A stretch of 64,000 nt of DNA, taken from Algibacter miyuki (lineage in GTDB: Bacteria; Bacteroidota; Bacteroidia; Flavobacteriales; Flavobacteriaceae). A program made the position numbers and the translations under genes. The stretch spans positions 62,001 to 126,000 of the forward strand of contig NZ_JAUFQP010000004.1 of NCBI RefSeq assembly GCF_030409805.1, in the 5' to 3' direction. Within the stretch, counting starts at the first letter, position 1, and every line of letters starts with the position of its first letter. A model generated the notes under the pieces. The model was not told the DNA's origin. It searched no databases and saw nothing but the letters and a program-made list of their open reading frames with translations. This document shows positions 17,956-26,789 of the stretch, piece by piece.

Positions 17956-18942
17956 TTAAAAATAAGAACCTTTTAATAAATATGATATTTGTTGCTCCAT
18001 TGAAATGTAAGGGTTTATTACAAACCTGTTTTTATAATTTTCATTTTGAGAGTCTTCCTTTGTATTGTAGTCTATTAACAATAAGCGTTTAAATCCTAAT
18101 TCTGAGCAATACTTTGCAATATCGGGATTGTATGCACCAAATGGAAATGCAAACTCGGTAATGTGACGTTTACAAATACTTTCCAGTTGTTGTTTACTCG
18201 TTAGAATTTCATTTTGGGCAACCTCCAACGGTACATTAGTTAAATTTATGTGAGTGTTTCCATGTGCTCCAATGGTGAATAAGGGGTGGATTGCTATTAC
18301 CTTAATTTGTTCGGGTGACATTAATTTCCAATAATCTCCTAGTGCCTCAAGAGGTAAGTTCTTCCAGTCTTCACTAAAAATGTGGTAGATGGATTCTATG
18401 GCGTCGTAAGACACTGTTTTGGCTATGGTTTTCAATGATATTCCGTTCCAAATAAATTCATTTTTATTGTTTTTTTTATATAAATTTTGTTGAAAGGTGA
18501 TTTCTGTTCTTGTGGTGTGGTAGGATACTAAATCTATAAAATCAGGCCATAAATAGGGAGCTTTTTTATGAACTGTAGTTATGTAGAAACACGCAGGTGC
18601 ATTATATTTCTGTAAAATGGGTACGGCATATTTATAGTTGTTTAAATAACCATCGTCAAAGGTAATGGCAATGTTTAAAGTGTTTTTTTTGAATTTTTTA
18701 TTGTAAAAATCATCAAGTGAAATAACATTGTAATGTGTTGTAATATAGTTAATGAATGCATCAAAAAAGGTTTCGCTTACAAATCGGCTATTGTAGCGGG
18801 TTTCTCCATTACGGTCAATGCCGTGAAATAATAAAATACGTTCGCCGTAGCGGTTTTTTAATAATAATTTACCCAAACCAAGTTTGAATAAGGTGATGTT
18901 GTATAATAAACCTAAGCGGTATTTAATGCGTATCCAAAGCAT
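17956..18942 (-). CDS. Polysaccharide deacetylase family protein (NodB fold)
   Basis: About 328 residues from the ATG at 18942; a TTG two codons earlier (18948) is possible. The NodB signature is present: AITFDDGYLNNY with D98/D99 and the metal-binding pair H229 and H233 in GAHGNTH. A hydrophobic stretch near the N-terminus is weak, so the location is uncertain. It would remove N-acetyl or O-acetyl groups from a sugar. The start overlaps the 3' end of the upstream GT39 gene by about 20 bp, indicating co-expression. Confidence 0.85.
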   Translation of the reverse strand: MLWIRIKYRLGLLYNITLFKLGLGKLLLKNRYGERILLFHGIDRNGETRYNSRFVSETFFDAFINYITTHYNVISLDDFYNKKFKKNTLNIAITFDDGYLNNYKYAVPILQKYNAPACFYITTVHKKAPYLWPDFIDLVSYHTTRTEITFQQNLYKKNNKNEFIWNGISLKTIAKTVSYDAIESIYHIFSEDWKNLPLEALGDYWKLMSPEQIKVIAIHPLFTIGAHGNTHINLTNVPLEVAQNEILTSKQQLESICKRHITEFAFPFGAYNPDIAKYCSELGFKRLLLIDYNTKEDSQNENYKNRFVINPYISMEQQISYLLKGSYF

Positions 18943-20449
18943 GTTCAATTTGATATAATTTCCACCCGTCAGGATGTGTTTGTAAAATCTTTAATTTGTA
19001 GTTGTGTTCCATAAATTGCCAATTCAGCATAGGGTTTTTACCTTGCCATTGCAGGGCGTATTTATCAGGGTTAAATAGAATTAAATCGTGAGAACGGTAA
19101 GTTTTATACACTTCTAAGTACATGTTTTTGTATTCAAAATTTAGACCTCTCCCTTGTAAAGATAAATCTAAATCAAAACTATAAAGAGTTTTTCCTTCAT
19201 ATGGTTTTACCATGGTAACTATTTCTTTTTCTAAAATACTTCGGTTAAAAATATGATTAAATGTTATATACCAAAATAGTAACTGCAGGGTAACCGCAAA
19301 TAGACCAAGGATTAGTAGGTGTTTTTTAATAAATTTGATATTAATTATTTTTTCAAAAGCAGGAAACATAAAAATTAATGTTAACGGAAATACTAATGCT
19401 AAAATTCGTGAATTTTGAAACGGAATGCCCGCGAGAAATAGAATGTATAATGAGATACAAAAGCCAAGTATCTTTTGATTAAAAGTAAAGCCGTACTTGT
19501 AGTTTTTTAAAGTGATAACACTTAAAATAGCACCGATAAAAATAAAACCAGGATGAAAGAAAATGTATAAAGTGTAAATTAAATTTGGAAATTGATAAAA
19601 CTGGGTGCCATCTGTAGTTTGATAACTTGATTTAAAATAATTTGTTACCGACCATACTTTTAAAAAATAATTAGAAGAGGCTTCAAAAAGAGCGTCCCAT
19701 TGTAAAATTAAAAAAGGTATACAGGCCATAAAGCTAACTAAAGCTCCAATTAAAAAGGGCTTAACAGCTTGGCGCTTAATAGTGGTATATAGGCTGTAAA
19801 TAATAATAGGAAATGTAATGAATAGTGAAGGGTATCTCGTCATCAATGCGCAAGTTGCAAAAATAAATACAGGAGCAGTACTCGTTTTTTTGTATTGGGA
19901 TTTAAAGAAGAAATAAAAGGATAGGACTATAAAAAGCAGCGCAGTGATATCGGACATAACAATTAAGCCCATTTTCAATAAAAATGGAGAGAGTACGGTA
20001 AAAATAAGCACGTATAACACGCTAAAAGCAGCATTAGAATATAGTAACCTAATTGTTTTTAACAAATAAATGCTAGCCATTGAAAAACTAATACAGCTTA
20101 AAAACTGCAGAGCAAATGCGGTGTCTCTAAATAATAGGCCAAAAAGGCTACCTAGAGTTGGGTAAAGTACAGGCCAGTAAAAAGGACCAGGGTGTGCACC
20201 AGTTGTAATGTATTCCTGAATGGCTATTGTGTACCGTAAGTACTCGTAGGAATCTTGTCCGTAAAGCCCATCAAACCCTAAAAGTCTTAGTATAAAAACA
20301 AGGAGCAATGGAATAATAGCAATTGAAAGTTTAGCGTATAAAAGGGCTTTCGGTTTTTGAAAATTCACTACTAATTTTGTTTTGTGAATATAAATATAGT
20401 TGTTAAATTGATGACCGTAAAACAAATAGAATTGTTTTTTGTTTTTCAT
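18923..20449 (-). CDS. GT39-like integral membrane glycosyltransferase
   Basis: 508 residues from the ATG at 20449; a GTG at 20368 (481 residues) is an alternative that starts just before the first helix and leaves about 100 bp for a divergent promoter. The first loop after helix 1 holds DGLYGQDSYEYLRY, the GT-C catalytic Asp region; around ten membrane helices follow, then a soluble tail of about 90 residues. It should use a polyprenyl-phosphate sugar on the periplasmic side. It is the promoter-proximal gene of the minus-strand operon reaching to 13949 and is divergent from a GT2 gene that could supply its donor. Confidence 0.8.
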   Translation of the reverse strand: MKNKKQFYLFYGHQFNNYIYIHKTKLVVNFQKPKALLYAKLSIAIIPLLLVFILRLLGFDGLYGQDSYEYLRYTIAIQEYITTGAHPGPFYWPVLYPTLGSLFGLLFRDTAFALQFLSCISFSMASIYLLKTIRLLYSNAAFSVLYVLIFTVLSPFLLKMGLIVMSDITALLFIVLSFYFFFKSQYKKTSTAPVFIFATCALMTRYPSLFITFPIIIYSLYTTIKRQAVKPFLIGALVSFMACIPFLILQWDALFEASSNYFLKVWSVTNYFKSSYQTTDGTQFYQFPNLIYTLYIFFHPGFIFIGAILSVITLKNYKYGFTFNQKILGFCISLYILFLAGIPFQNSRILALVFPLTLIFMFPAFEKIINIKFIKKHLLILGLFAVTLQLLFWYITFNHIFNRSILEKEIVTMVKPYEGKTLYSFDLDLSLQGRGLNFEYKNMYLEVYKTYRSHDLILFNPDKYALQWQGKNPMLNWQFMEHNYKLKILQTHPDGWKLYQIEHALDTH

Positions 20450-20470
20450 AGTAAATCAGTAACCAACCAC

Positions 20471-21211
20471 ATGATAAATACTAAAAAAATTGTAGTCGTA
20501 CTTCCGGCATACAACGCTTCTAGCACACTTAAAAAAACCTATAATGAAATTCCATTTGATATTGTCGATGCCGTGGTTTTGGTTGATGATAATAGTACGG
20601 ATGAAACATTGCAAGAGGCAAGAAATTTAGGTATAAAGTATATATTAAAACATGATAAAAACAAAGGATATGGAGCAAATCAAAAGAGTTGCTACAAAAA
20701 AGCATTAGCCCTTGGTGGAGATATTGTAATTATGTTACATCCAGATTATCAGTACACGCCAAAATTAATTCACTCTATGGCGTATTTAATAGCAAACAAT
20801 GTATACCCTGTAGTTATGGGCTCTAGAATTTTGGGTAAAGGTGCTTTACGTGGTGGAATGCCTATGTATAAATATGTAGCCAATAGGTTTTTAACTTTAT
20901 TTCAAAATATTATAATAGGACAAAAATTATCAGAATATCATACTGGGTTTCGTGCGTTTTCAAAAGAGGTTTTAGAAACATTGACGCTAGAGCATAACTC
21001 CGACGATTTTATTTTTGATAATCAAATGATATGTCAAATTTTCAATAAAGGTTTTGAAATTGCAGAAATAACATGTCCTACAACCTATTCTAGTGAGAGC
21101 TCTTCGATAAATTTTAAAAGAAGTGTTACTTATGGTGTTGGTGTACTTATAGTCTCTGTTCAATATTTCTTACATAAAAGGAAAGTAAAGTTGTCGCATA
21201 TATTCAAATAG
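20471..21211 (+). CDS. GT2 glycosyltransferase, DPM1/polyprenyl-phosphate-sugar-synthase-like
   Basis: About 246 residues from the ATG at 20471, which places the first beta strand (KKIVVVLPAYNAS) at the N-terminus; the frame is open upstream to 20384 but that segment overlaps the divergent gene. The nucleotide-sugar motif is VLVDDNSTDET, followed by HDKNKGYGANQKS and the DxD-equivalent LHPDYQYTP. There are no C-terminal transmembrane helices, only a short hydrophobic stretch, as in soluble DPM1-type enzymes. The likely role is synthesis of a polyprenyl-phosphate sugar for the GT39 proteins encoded nearby; this is inference from family and context. Confidence 0.85.
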   Translation: MINTKKIVVVLPAYNASSTLKKTYNEIPFDIVDAVVLVDDNSTDETLQEARNLGIKYILKHDKNKGYGANQKSCYKKALALGGDIVIMLHPDYQYTPKLIHSMAYLIANNVYPVVMGSRILGKGALRGGMPMYKYVANRFLTLFQNIIIGQKLSEYHTGFRAFSKEVLETLTLEHNSDDFIFDNQMICQIFNKGFEIAEITCPTTYSSESSSINFKRSVTYGVGVLIVSVQYFLHKRKVKLSHIFK

Positions 21212-21242
21212 TAAGTATATTTATGAAAAAAAACCAACCATT

Positions 21243-22661
21243 TTGAAAAAACATAAAATTCTTTTGTACAACCCTATAGCCGTGTTTTTTGATATGCCAT
21301 TAGCGTTATTAGCAATAGGTTCTGTTCTTGATCCTCAAAAATACGAAGTTATAATTATTGATGGACGAATTGATGATAACCCAATAGATGCCATTAGTAA
21401 ACATATTGATGAAGCCTTGTGTTTTGGAACAACCGTATTAACAGGGAAACCCATTAAGGATGCTTTGAAAACAACCCAAGCAGTTAAGAGAATGCGTCCA
21501 GATATTCCTGTAATTTGGGGAGGTTGGCATACTTCACTGTTTCCAACACAAACTTTAGAAGATGAAAACTGTATTGATGTCACAGCGCAAGGTCAGGGAG
21601 AAGACACTTTTAAGGAGTTGGTTGAGGCTTATGCTGATAAAAAGGATATTACTTCAATTAAAGGAATTTGTTATCGTAATTCGGAAGGTGGAATTATAAA
21701 AAATCCACCAAGAACCATTACCGCAATGGATACTTTTGCTGATATTAATTATGAATTAATTGATGTAGAAAAGTATTTTAAAAAGAAAGGAAGAAGGCAA
21801 CTCGATTACATTTCATCAACAGGGTGTTACTTTAGATGTACATTTTGTGCCGATCCATTCGTGTATAATAGAAAATGGACTGCAATTTCCCCTGAAGTTA
21901 TGGTTAACAAACTTGCTGAATTACACGAAAAGTATCAATTCACAGATTTGAATTTACAAGATGAAACGTATTTTACATACCGAGATCGCGTTATAGAAAT
22001 TTCAGAACGTATCATAGAAAAAGGATTAAACTTTTCATGGGCAGCCACCATGAGAGCAGATCAAGGTTCTCGAATGACTATTGAAGATTTTAAAATCTGT
22101 GCAAAATCAGGATTACGCCGATTGCTTATTGGGGTAGAGTCGGGGTCTCAAGAAATGATGGATTGGCTTAAAAAAGATATTAAATTAGAGCAAGTATACA
22201 TGTGCGCCGAGCGCTGTAAAGAACTTGGTATTGCTGTTCAATTTCCGTTTATAGTTGGTTTTCCAGAGGAAACCGATAAAAGTATTGAGGAGACAGTGAA
22301 AGTAGCATTAGAATTAAACAGTATGCACCCAAACTTCAATACACCTATTTTTTATTTTAAACCTTACCCAGGAACTACAATTACAGATAACGTGATAAAA
22401 GACGGGTATAAGTTACCGAAAACAGTGCATGAATGGTCCGATTTTGATTTTGTTGGCTCGTCTGGGCCATGGGTTAGTGCTGAAAAATATGATTTCTTCG
22501 AGAAATTTAAATTCTATTTGAAATTCGCATATTCTAATCAGAGATTAATATACAAGCCATTACAGTTTTTAGCAAGATGGCGCTGTAAATATAAATTTTT
22601 CAGTATGCCTATAGAAAAGAAAATTGTAGATGTTTTATTTAAAAAGCAGCAATTAGCATAG
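21243..22661 (+). CDS. B12-binding-type radical SAM protein (second of four)
   Basis: 472 residues, TTG start 31 bp after the GT2 gene; an ATG shortly upstream is out of frame. The N-terminal B12-binding-type domain (ILLYNP opening, GGWHTSLFP) has no DxHxxG. The iron-sulphur cluster cysteines are C195, C199 and C202 in STGCYFRCTFC. The barrel continues with DLNLQDETYF, RMTIEDF and GVESGSQEMMDW, typical of this group. A Lys/Phe-rich tail follows. The gene pairs with a glycosyltransferase rather than a methyltransferase, unlike the other three radical SAM genes. A strong terminator follows. Substrate unknown. Confidence 0.85.
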   Translation: MKKHKILLYNPIAVFFDMPLALLAIGSVLDPQKYEVIIIDGRIDDNPIDAISKHIDEALCFGTTVLTGKPIKDALKTTQAVKRMRPDIPVIWGGWHTSLFPTQTLEDENCIDVTAQGQGEDTFKELVEAYADKKDITSIKGICYRNSEGGIIKNPPRTITAMDTFADINYELIDVEKYFKKKGRRQLDYISSTGCYFRCTFCADPFVYNRKWTAISPEVMVNKLAELHEKYQFTDLNLQDETYFTYRDRVIEISERIIEKGLNFSWAATMRADQGSRMTIEDFKICAKSGLRRLLIGVESGSQEMMDWLKKDIKLEQVYMCAERCKELGIAVQFPFIVGFPEETDKSIEETVKVALELNSMHPNFNTPIFYFKPYPGTTITDNVIKDGYKLPKTVHEWSDFDFVGSSGPWVSAEKYDFFEKFKFYLKFAYSNQRLIYKPLQFLARWRCKYKFFSMPIEKKIVDVLFKKQQLA

Positions 22662-22691
22662 TCGCTATTTCTATTTGTTCTTAAACCATAG

Positions 22692-22739
22692 CCGTTAGTA
22701 CCATTAAATATTTTCTTGATGGTATTAACGGTTTTTTTT
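22692..22739 (+). terminator. Intrinsic terminator after the radical SAM gene
   Basis: Stem CCGTTAGTACCAT (22692-22704) pairs with ATGGTATTAACGG (22719-22731) with one G-T wobble, and is followed by a run of T to 22739. It ends the plus-strand GT2/radical SAM unit just before the convergent SGNH gene. Confidence 0.9.
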
Positions 22740-22758
22740 ACGGAGTATTATTACAGTA

Positions 22759-23862
22759 TTATTGGTTTAGTAGAGGCTTTAAATAGTCTGCAATTTGATC
22801 CGATGCTAATTCAGCTCCAGATTCATTAAAATGAAAATCATCATAAAAAGATGCTGTAGTTTTTGGAAGTTGTAAATCTAGACATGAAACATTATTTTTT
22901 TTGCAAACGGCCTTTAGGCGTGTGTTAAAAATAGCCATCCCTTCGTGTAGTGATCGGGTGCTATAAAAAGCTTCATTATTTGCAAAGCCGCTCGTTACTA
23001 TTAAATCTTCATATTTTTTTTCAAGATTTGGTTTCCACATAGTAGCCTGTGTTACAAAAATAAGTTTGATTTTTTTGTTATTAGCTTGTTGAATTAAGTT
23101 TTCAATATTAGCTGTGTAATGTTCTAAGGCTGGTTCTAAATTGGGTAATTCATCTATAATTTTAGATCGTTTTTTTAAATCTTTTATATTTTCAACCGTT
23201 TTTGTTAAATAATCTTTATGCATTAAATAAAAAAGAATGTTTTTCTTTGCTCTAGAGGCAAGCTTAAACAGTGTGAATCTTTTATGAAACGGCAGATAGG
23301 CATTGGGAGAGTGCTGGAATGCCACACGATTTAAATCGTATTTAGGCGTGTTTAAATATCTTTCAGCAGAAATTAGATAAGCTACAAAATCGTTTACACC
23401 TTGCATAATTACAACCACTTTTGTATTACTTAATTCTGGTTTTTCTAGAATGTGTTTAAATTGCTCTATATGGTGGTTACTGCTGTTTCCGGGTCTTCCG
23501 AAATTGCCAACCCAATAATCGTTATTTAATTTGGTTTCTAATAATGCGGGCCAAGTTTTGGTTTGTGTTAAAGCAAAACAAGCTGTAGTACTTCCTCCAA
23601 AAGTTACAATTTTAGGTTTGTCGTCGTCATAGTTTGTGGTCGATCTGGCACCTAAGGCATCAAAAGCGACTTCAGAATTTTGATGGATACCAGTTATTTT
23701 ATTAGAATCGATTACCCATGTAAAGCCAGAATGGGGTGTGCCTGTATAAAATTCACTAGGGAAAAGATTGAAAAAAGATAAAATTATTTCGGCTATTATA
23801 AGGATGACTAATGTGAAAACACCAGAAAACATCAATTTTTTTAAATATTTTTTGTGAAGCAT
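22759..23862 (-). CDS. Membrane-anchored SGNH/GDSL-type hydrolase
   Basis: 367 residues. The N-terminal anchor is LMFSGVFTLVILIIAEIILSF. Block I is TFGGSTTACF with Ser91, block III is MQGVNDFVAYL, and the C-terminal dyad is D341-D-F-H344 followed by FNESG. Most of the SGNH blocks can be seen, so activity is plausible. It is the last gene of a minus-strand operon (22759-29120) made of methyltransferases, radical SAM proteins and a nucleotidyltransferase, repeating the pattern seen at 4494-9621 where an SGNH gene also ends the operon. Confidence 0.82.
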   Translation of the reverse strand: MLHKKYLKKLMFSGVFTLVILIIAEIILSFFNLFPSEFYTGTPHSGFTWVIDSNKITGIHQNSEVAFDALGARSTTNYDDDKPKIVTFGGSTTACFALTQTKTWPALLETKLNNDYWVGNFGRPGNSSNHHIEQFKHILEKPELSNTKVVVIMQGVNDFVAYLISAERYLNTPKYDLNRVAFQHSPNAYLPFHKRFTLFKLASRAKKNILFYLMHKDYLTKTVENIKDLKKRSKIIDELPNLEPALEHYTANIENLIQQANNKKIKLIFVTQATMWKPNLEKKYEDLIVTSGFANNEAFYSTRSLHEGMAIFNTRLKAVCKKNNVSCLDLQLPKTTASFYDDFHFNESGAELASDQIADYLKPLLNQ

Positions 23863-23869
23863 TATGAGT

Positions 23870-24622
23870 TTATGAGTTAGTTTTGATGAATCGATACCAT
23901 GAAAAAGGGGAGTCTTTCTTGTTTAAAACCTTGTTTAGGAGTTTGTTGTTGGGGCTGTAGAGAGTTTCAAAATTACGAATATTATCAAGGTTGTGATGAT
24001 GATAGTTTTTAGCCATTTTAGGAACGCCAAGTGTTGTGTAATATGCCTTAGTACGTTCTTTAGCGTTGGTAATGCGGTTTTTTTTATAAAAAGGACTATC
24101 GATAATATGAATTTCGCCTTTTGGCTTTAAAAATAACTGTAATTGTTTGATTAATGCTTCAAAATTTTCAAAATATTGAATAGCACCGTTCATGGTGATA
24201 ATGTCAAACTGCATTTTAAAAATATCGGAAACCTTGTAGATATCTGCATATACAAAATTTAAGTTGTTAGAGTTAAAAACTCTTGCAGCTTGTTCTAACT
24301 CATCACGATTTATGTCTAATCCAATCACGCTGTTTTCTCTAGAAACCTTTGCTATTCTATTAGAAAACCAGCCATTTCCGCAGCCAATATCTAGAATAGT
24401 TAAGGCTTTGTTTTTAGAAGCTAAGTAGGTTGTAAAACGTGTTGTAGATTTTACACGTAGAGGCCATTCGTACCGTTTCGAATACGGTAGTTTTTCAACC
24501 TCAGCATCGGTAAACAGGCGCCGTTCTTTTTCGCGAACTTTCAAGTAACATTCAGAAAATACTTGATTTTCAGGAGTAAAATAATAAACGCTATTTATTT
24601 TAGTAACATCGCTGAAATTCAT
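23870..24622 (-). CDS. Class I SAM-dependent methyltransferase
   Basis: 250 residues. The SAM-binding motif ILDIGCGNGWFSNRIAK lies near 74-90, the acidic ribose-binding position is in VIGLDINRDEL, and DIITMNGAIQYFENFEAL is the methyltransf_11/25-type motif IV. About 70 residues before the domain (FTPENQVFSECYLKVREKER) are specific to this subgroup. It overlaps the upstream radical SAM gene by 4 bp (ATGA), which implies translational coupling and a shared pathway. Substrate not identifiable. Confidence 0.8.
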   Translation of the reverse strand: MNFSDVTKINSVYYFTPENQVFSECYLKVREKERRLFTDAEVEKLPYSKRYEWPLRVKSTTRFTTYLASKNKALTILDIGCGNGWFSNRIAKVSRENSVIGLDINRDELEQAARVFNSNNLNFVYADIYKVSDIFKMQFDIITMNGAIQYFENFEALIKQLQLFLKPKGEIHIIDSPFYKKNRITNAKERTKAYYTTLGVPKMAKNYHHHNLDNIRNFETLYSPNNKLLNKVLNKKDSPFSWYRFIKTNS

Positions 24623-26010
24623 GGTAGTTTGTATAGTTTCATTGCCGATTGTGCTAAAATGGATTTTGTTTTTAATTTAAAACACGATATTAAATTGCGG
24701 TTTTTTCCTTTAAGTAGTTCCTTGTTATAGTTAACTTCATTAACAATTAAACGCACTGCAAAATCATAAAATTTTCTGGAATAAGTGCGTTTAAAATCAA
24801 TATCTCTATCTGTTGAGGTTTCCCAATTGGGCTTACTTATTATTCTATCTTCAATTTCGGTGTATAAAGATGTTCCTTTAATAGGATATGCAACTGTAAT
24901 AGTGAAATGTGTAGGGTTGGCGGCTTTTAGATATCTAATTGATTCTTTTATATCAAGTTCGTCCTCACCAGGGTAGCCAACCATAATAAATGTACCTGTT
25001 TCCATACCAAGGGCATTGGTTTTTTGAATAGCACTTTTAACGACATCAACATCTACACGCCTGTCCATGGCGTCAATTATTTTTTGCGAACCACTTTCGG
25101 CACCAATCCAGATACGATAACATCCCATGTCTTTTAATAGTCCAAGAATTTCATCGTTTAAACGCTCGGCTCTGGTAATGCATTCAAAAGGAATTATAGC
25201 GTCTTGCTTTAATATTTCTTCATGAAATTCTTTTATCCATTTATGGCTAACGGTAAATACATCGTCTACAAACCAAATGCTATCTGGGTTGTATTCTGTT
25301 TTAAGGTATTTTAATTCTTCGGCGACCATATTTGCAGGGCGTCGTCTATAGCTTTGTCCATAAACAGCAGTGCTACACCATTTACAAGTATAGGGGCATC
25401 CACGCTGTGTGCTTACGGTCATGGAGCTTTTTTTGTGATGCGTTTTCCATGTGTTTAAATATTTATCAACAGGAATAGCCGCTCGATTTGGTAGAGGTAA
25501 TTCCTCTAAACTTTTCATTTTTATTCTGGGGGGCGTTTTTATTACCATCCCATTTTCTAAATAAGCAATACCGGTAATGTTGTTGTGTGGTTTGTTGGCT
25601 AAAATGGCACTATATAACTCCAAGGTGGTTTGTTCACCTTCTCCTATGATAATAAAATCGGCTCCTGTGTTTAAGTAGTTTTCTAAATTATAGGTAAGGT
25701 CGGGGCCGCCTAAAATAATTTTTGGAAACCCATATATCGCGTCGTTTTTTAAAATTTTAACTAATTTAATAACGTTTATTTTAGTCATTAAATTGGTGTA
25801 AATAGCAACGGCTTTAGGTTGTTCTTTTTTTAAAAAAAGAAGTTGCTCTTGTGCTGTGTAAAATGTAGAATCAAAAACATGGTTTTTTACGTTGTTTGCA
25901 TTTAGGTAGCCAGAAATGTAGAGCAAGCCTAAAGGCGCATAAGGTTTCATTATTTTTTGTTCCTTATCATCTTCATTTAGAAAATACGAATGTGTTAATA
26001 CAATGCTCAT
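24619..26010 (-). CDS. B12-binding-type radical SAM protein (third of four)
   Basis: 463 residues. The N-terminal domain opens with a divergent VLTHSYFLNEDDKEQ, then APLGLLYISGYL and GGPDLTYNL; no DxHxxG. The iron-sulphur cysteines are C205, C209 and C212 in QRGCPYTCKWC, followed by YGQSYRRRPANMVAEEL, WFVDDVF and GAESGSQKIIDAMD. It resembles the gene at 26782 in the HSYF opening, RGCPY-C-WC cluster and ESGSQ motif, so the two are probably diverged duplicates. Both ends overlap methyltransferase genes by 4 bp (ATGA). Confidence 0.85.
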   Translation of the reverse strand: MSIVLTHSYFLNEDDKEQKIMKPYAPLGLLYISGYLNANNVKNHVFDSTFYTAQEQLLFLKKEQPKAVAIYTNLMTKINVIKLVKILKNDAIYGFPKIILGGPDLTYNLENYLNTGADFIIIGEGEQTTLELYSAILANKPHNNITGIAYLENGMVIKTPPRIKMKSLEELPLPNRAAIPVDKYLNTWKTHHKKSSMTVSTQRGCPYTCKWCSTAVYGQSYRRRPANMVAEELKYLKTEYNPDSIWFVDDVFTVSHKWIKEFHEEILKQDAIIPFECITRAERLNDEILGLLKDMGCYRIWIGAESGSQKIIDAMDRRVDVDVVKSAIQKTNALGMETGTFIMVGYPGEDELDIKESIRYLKAANPTHFTITVAYPIKGTSLYTEIEDRIISKPNWETSTDRDIDFKRTYSRKFYDFAVRLIVNEVNYNKELLKGKNRNLISCFKLKTKSILAQSAMKLYKLP

Positions 26011-26789
26011 TTAAGTTGAAGTTCTATTAAGAAATGATCGGCGTATTTTGCTAAAAAGGTTGGAGTTGCTATTGCGTCTATTCCTTTAAATATTGATAAC
26101 ACTACTTTTTTTGTCAAAATTGAATTTTCAAGATATGAAGGCGGAATGGCTAAACCAATGGGTTTTATTTTATTTATGTAAAATCTATTTGTTGTTAAGT
26201 TTATAATGTCTTCAGGATTGTAGTACCATGTTTTAACAGTAACGCCATCTACATGTACTTCTAAACTTTTACTGGTATTTCTTCGGATTGCTTTTTTGAA
26301 ATCTCCTTTTAAGGAAAAGTAGAGGTTTTCCCAAAGGCATTTTTTAGGCATAATAACCAATACTAACTTTCCACTTGGAGTTAGTAGTTTTTTTGCACTT
26401 TTTAGGAATTGCTCTAATTGTGGTTTAGATAAACAGTTTAATCCTCCAAAATTTGAAAAAATAAAATCGAATTTTTGATTAAACGAAGTTTCGTGTAGTG
26501 TATTTATATCTTGAACTATAAATTTTAAATTACTAGAATGTTTTTTTGCTTTAGAAACCGCTATCATGGCTTCTGAAATGTCTGTAGCAATAACTTGATG
26601 TCCTAATTTTGAGAAACAAATAGCATCTTCGCCTGTACCGCAGTTAAGCTCTAAAATATTAAGCTGTGTTTCTGTTTGTATTATGGGCTTTATATATTTA
26701 TAAACACGATGGCGCTGGGCTTTGCCAATGTTAGAAAATGTAAATGTGGCATCATATTTTGTGGCTGCAATGTCGAAATCATTATCCAT
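26007..26789 (-). CDS. Class I SAM-dependent methyltransferase
   Basis: 260 residues. It opens with FDIAATKYDATFTFSNIGKA, and the SAM-binding motif is ILELNCGTGEDAICFSK (about 48-64; Asn replaces the usual Gly/Cys before CGTG), followed by VIATDISEAMI and FDFIFSNFGGLNC. It resembles ubiquinone/menaquinone-type C/O-methyltransferases but the substrate is unknown. It overlaps the downstream radical SAM gene by 4 bp and the upstream one by 8 bp, alternating methyltransferase and radical SAM genes within one operon. Confidence 0.8.
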   Translation of the reverse strand: MDNDFDIAATKYDATFTFSNIGKAQRHRVYKYIKPIIQTETQLNILELNCGTGEDAICFSKLGHQVIATDISEAMIAVSKAKKHSSNLKFIVQDINTLHETSFNQKFDFIFSNFGGLNCLSKPQLEQFLKSAKKLLTPSGKLVLVIMPKKCLWENLYFSLKGDFKKAIRRNTSKSLEVHVDGVTVKTWYYNPEDIINLTTNRFYINKIKPIGLAIPPSYLENSILTKKVVLSIFKGIDAIATPTFLAKYADHFLIELQLK

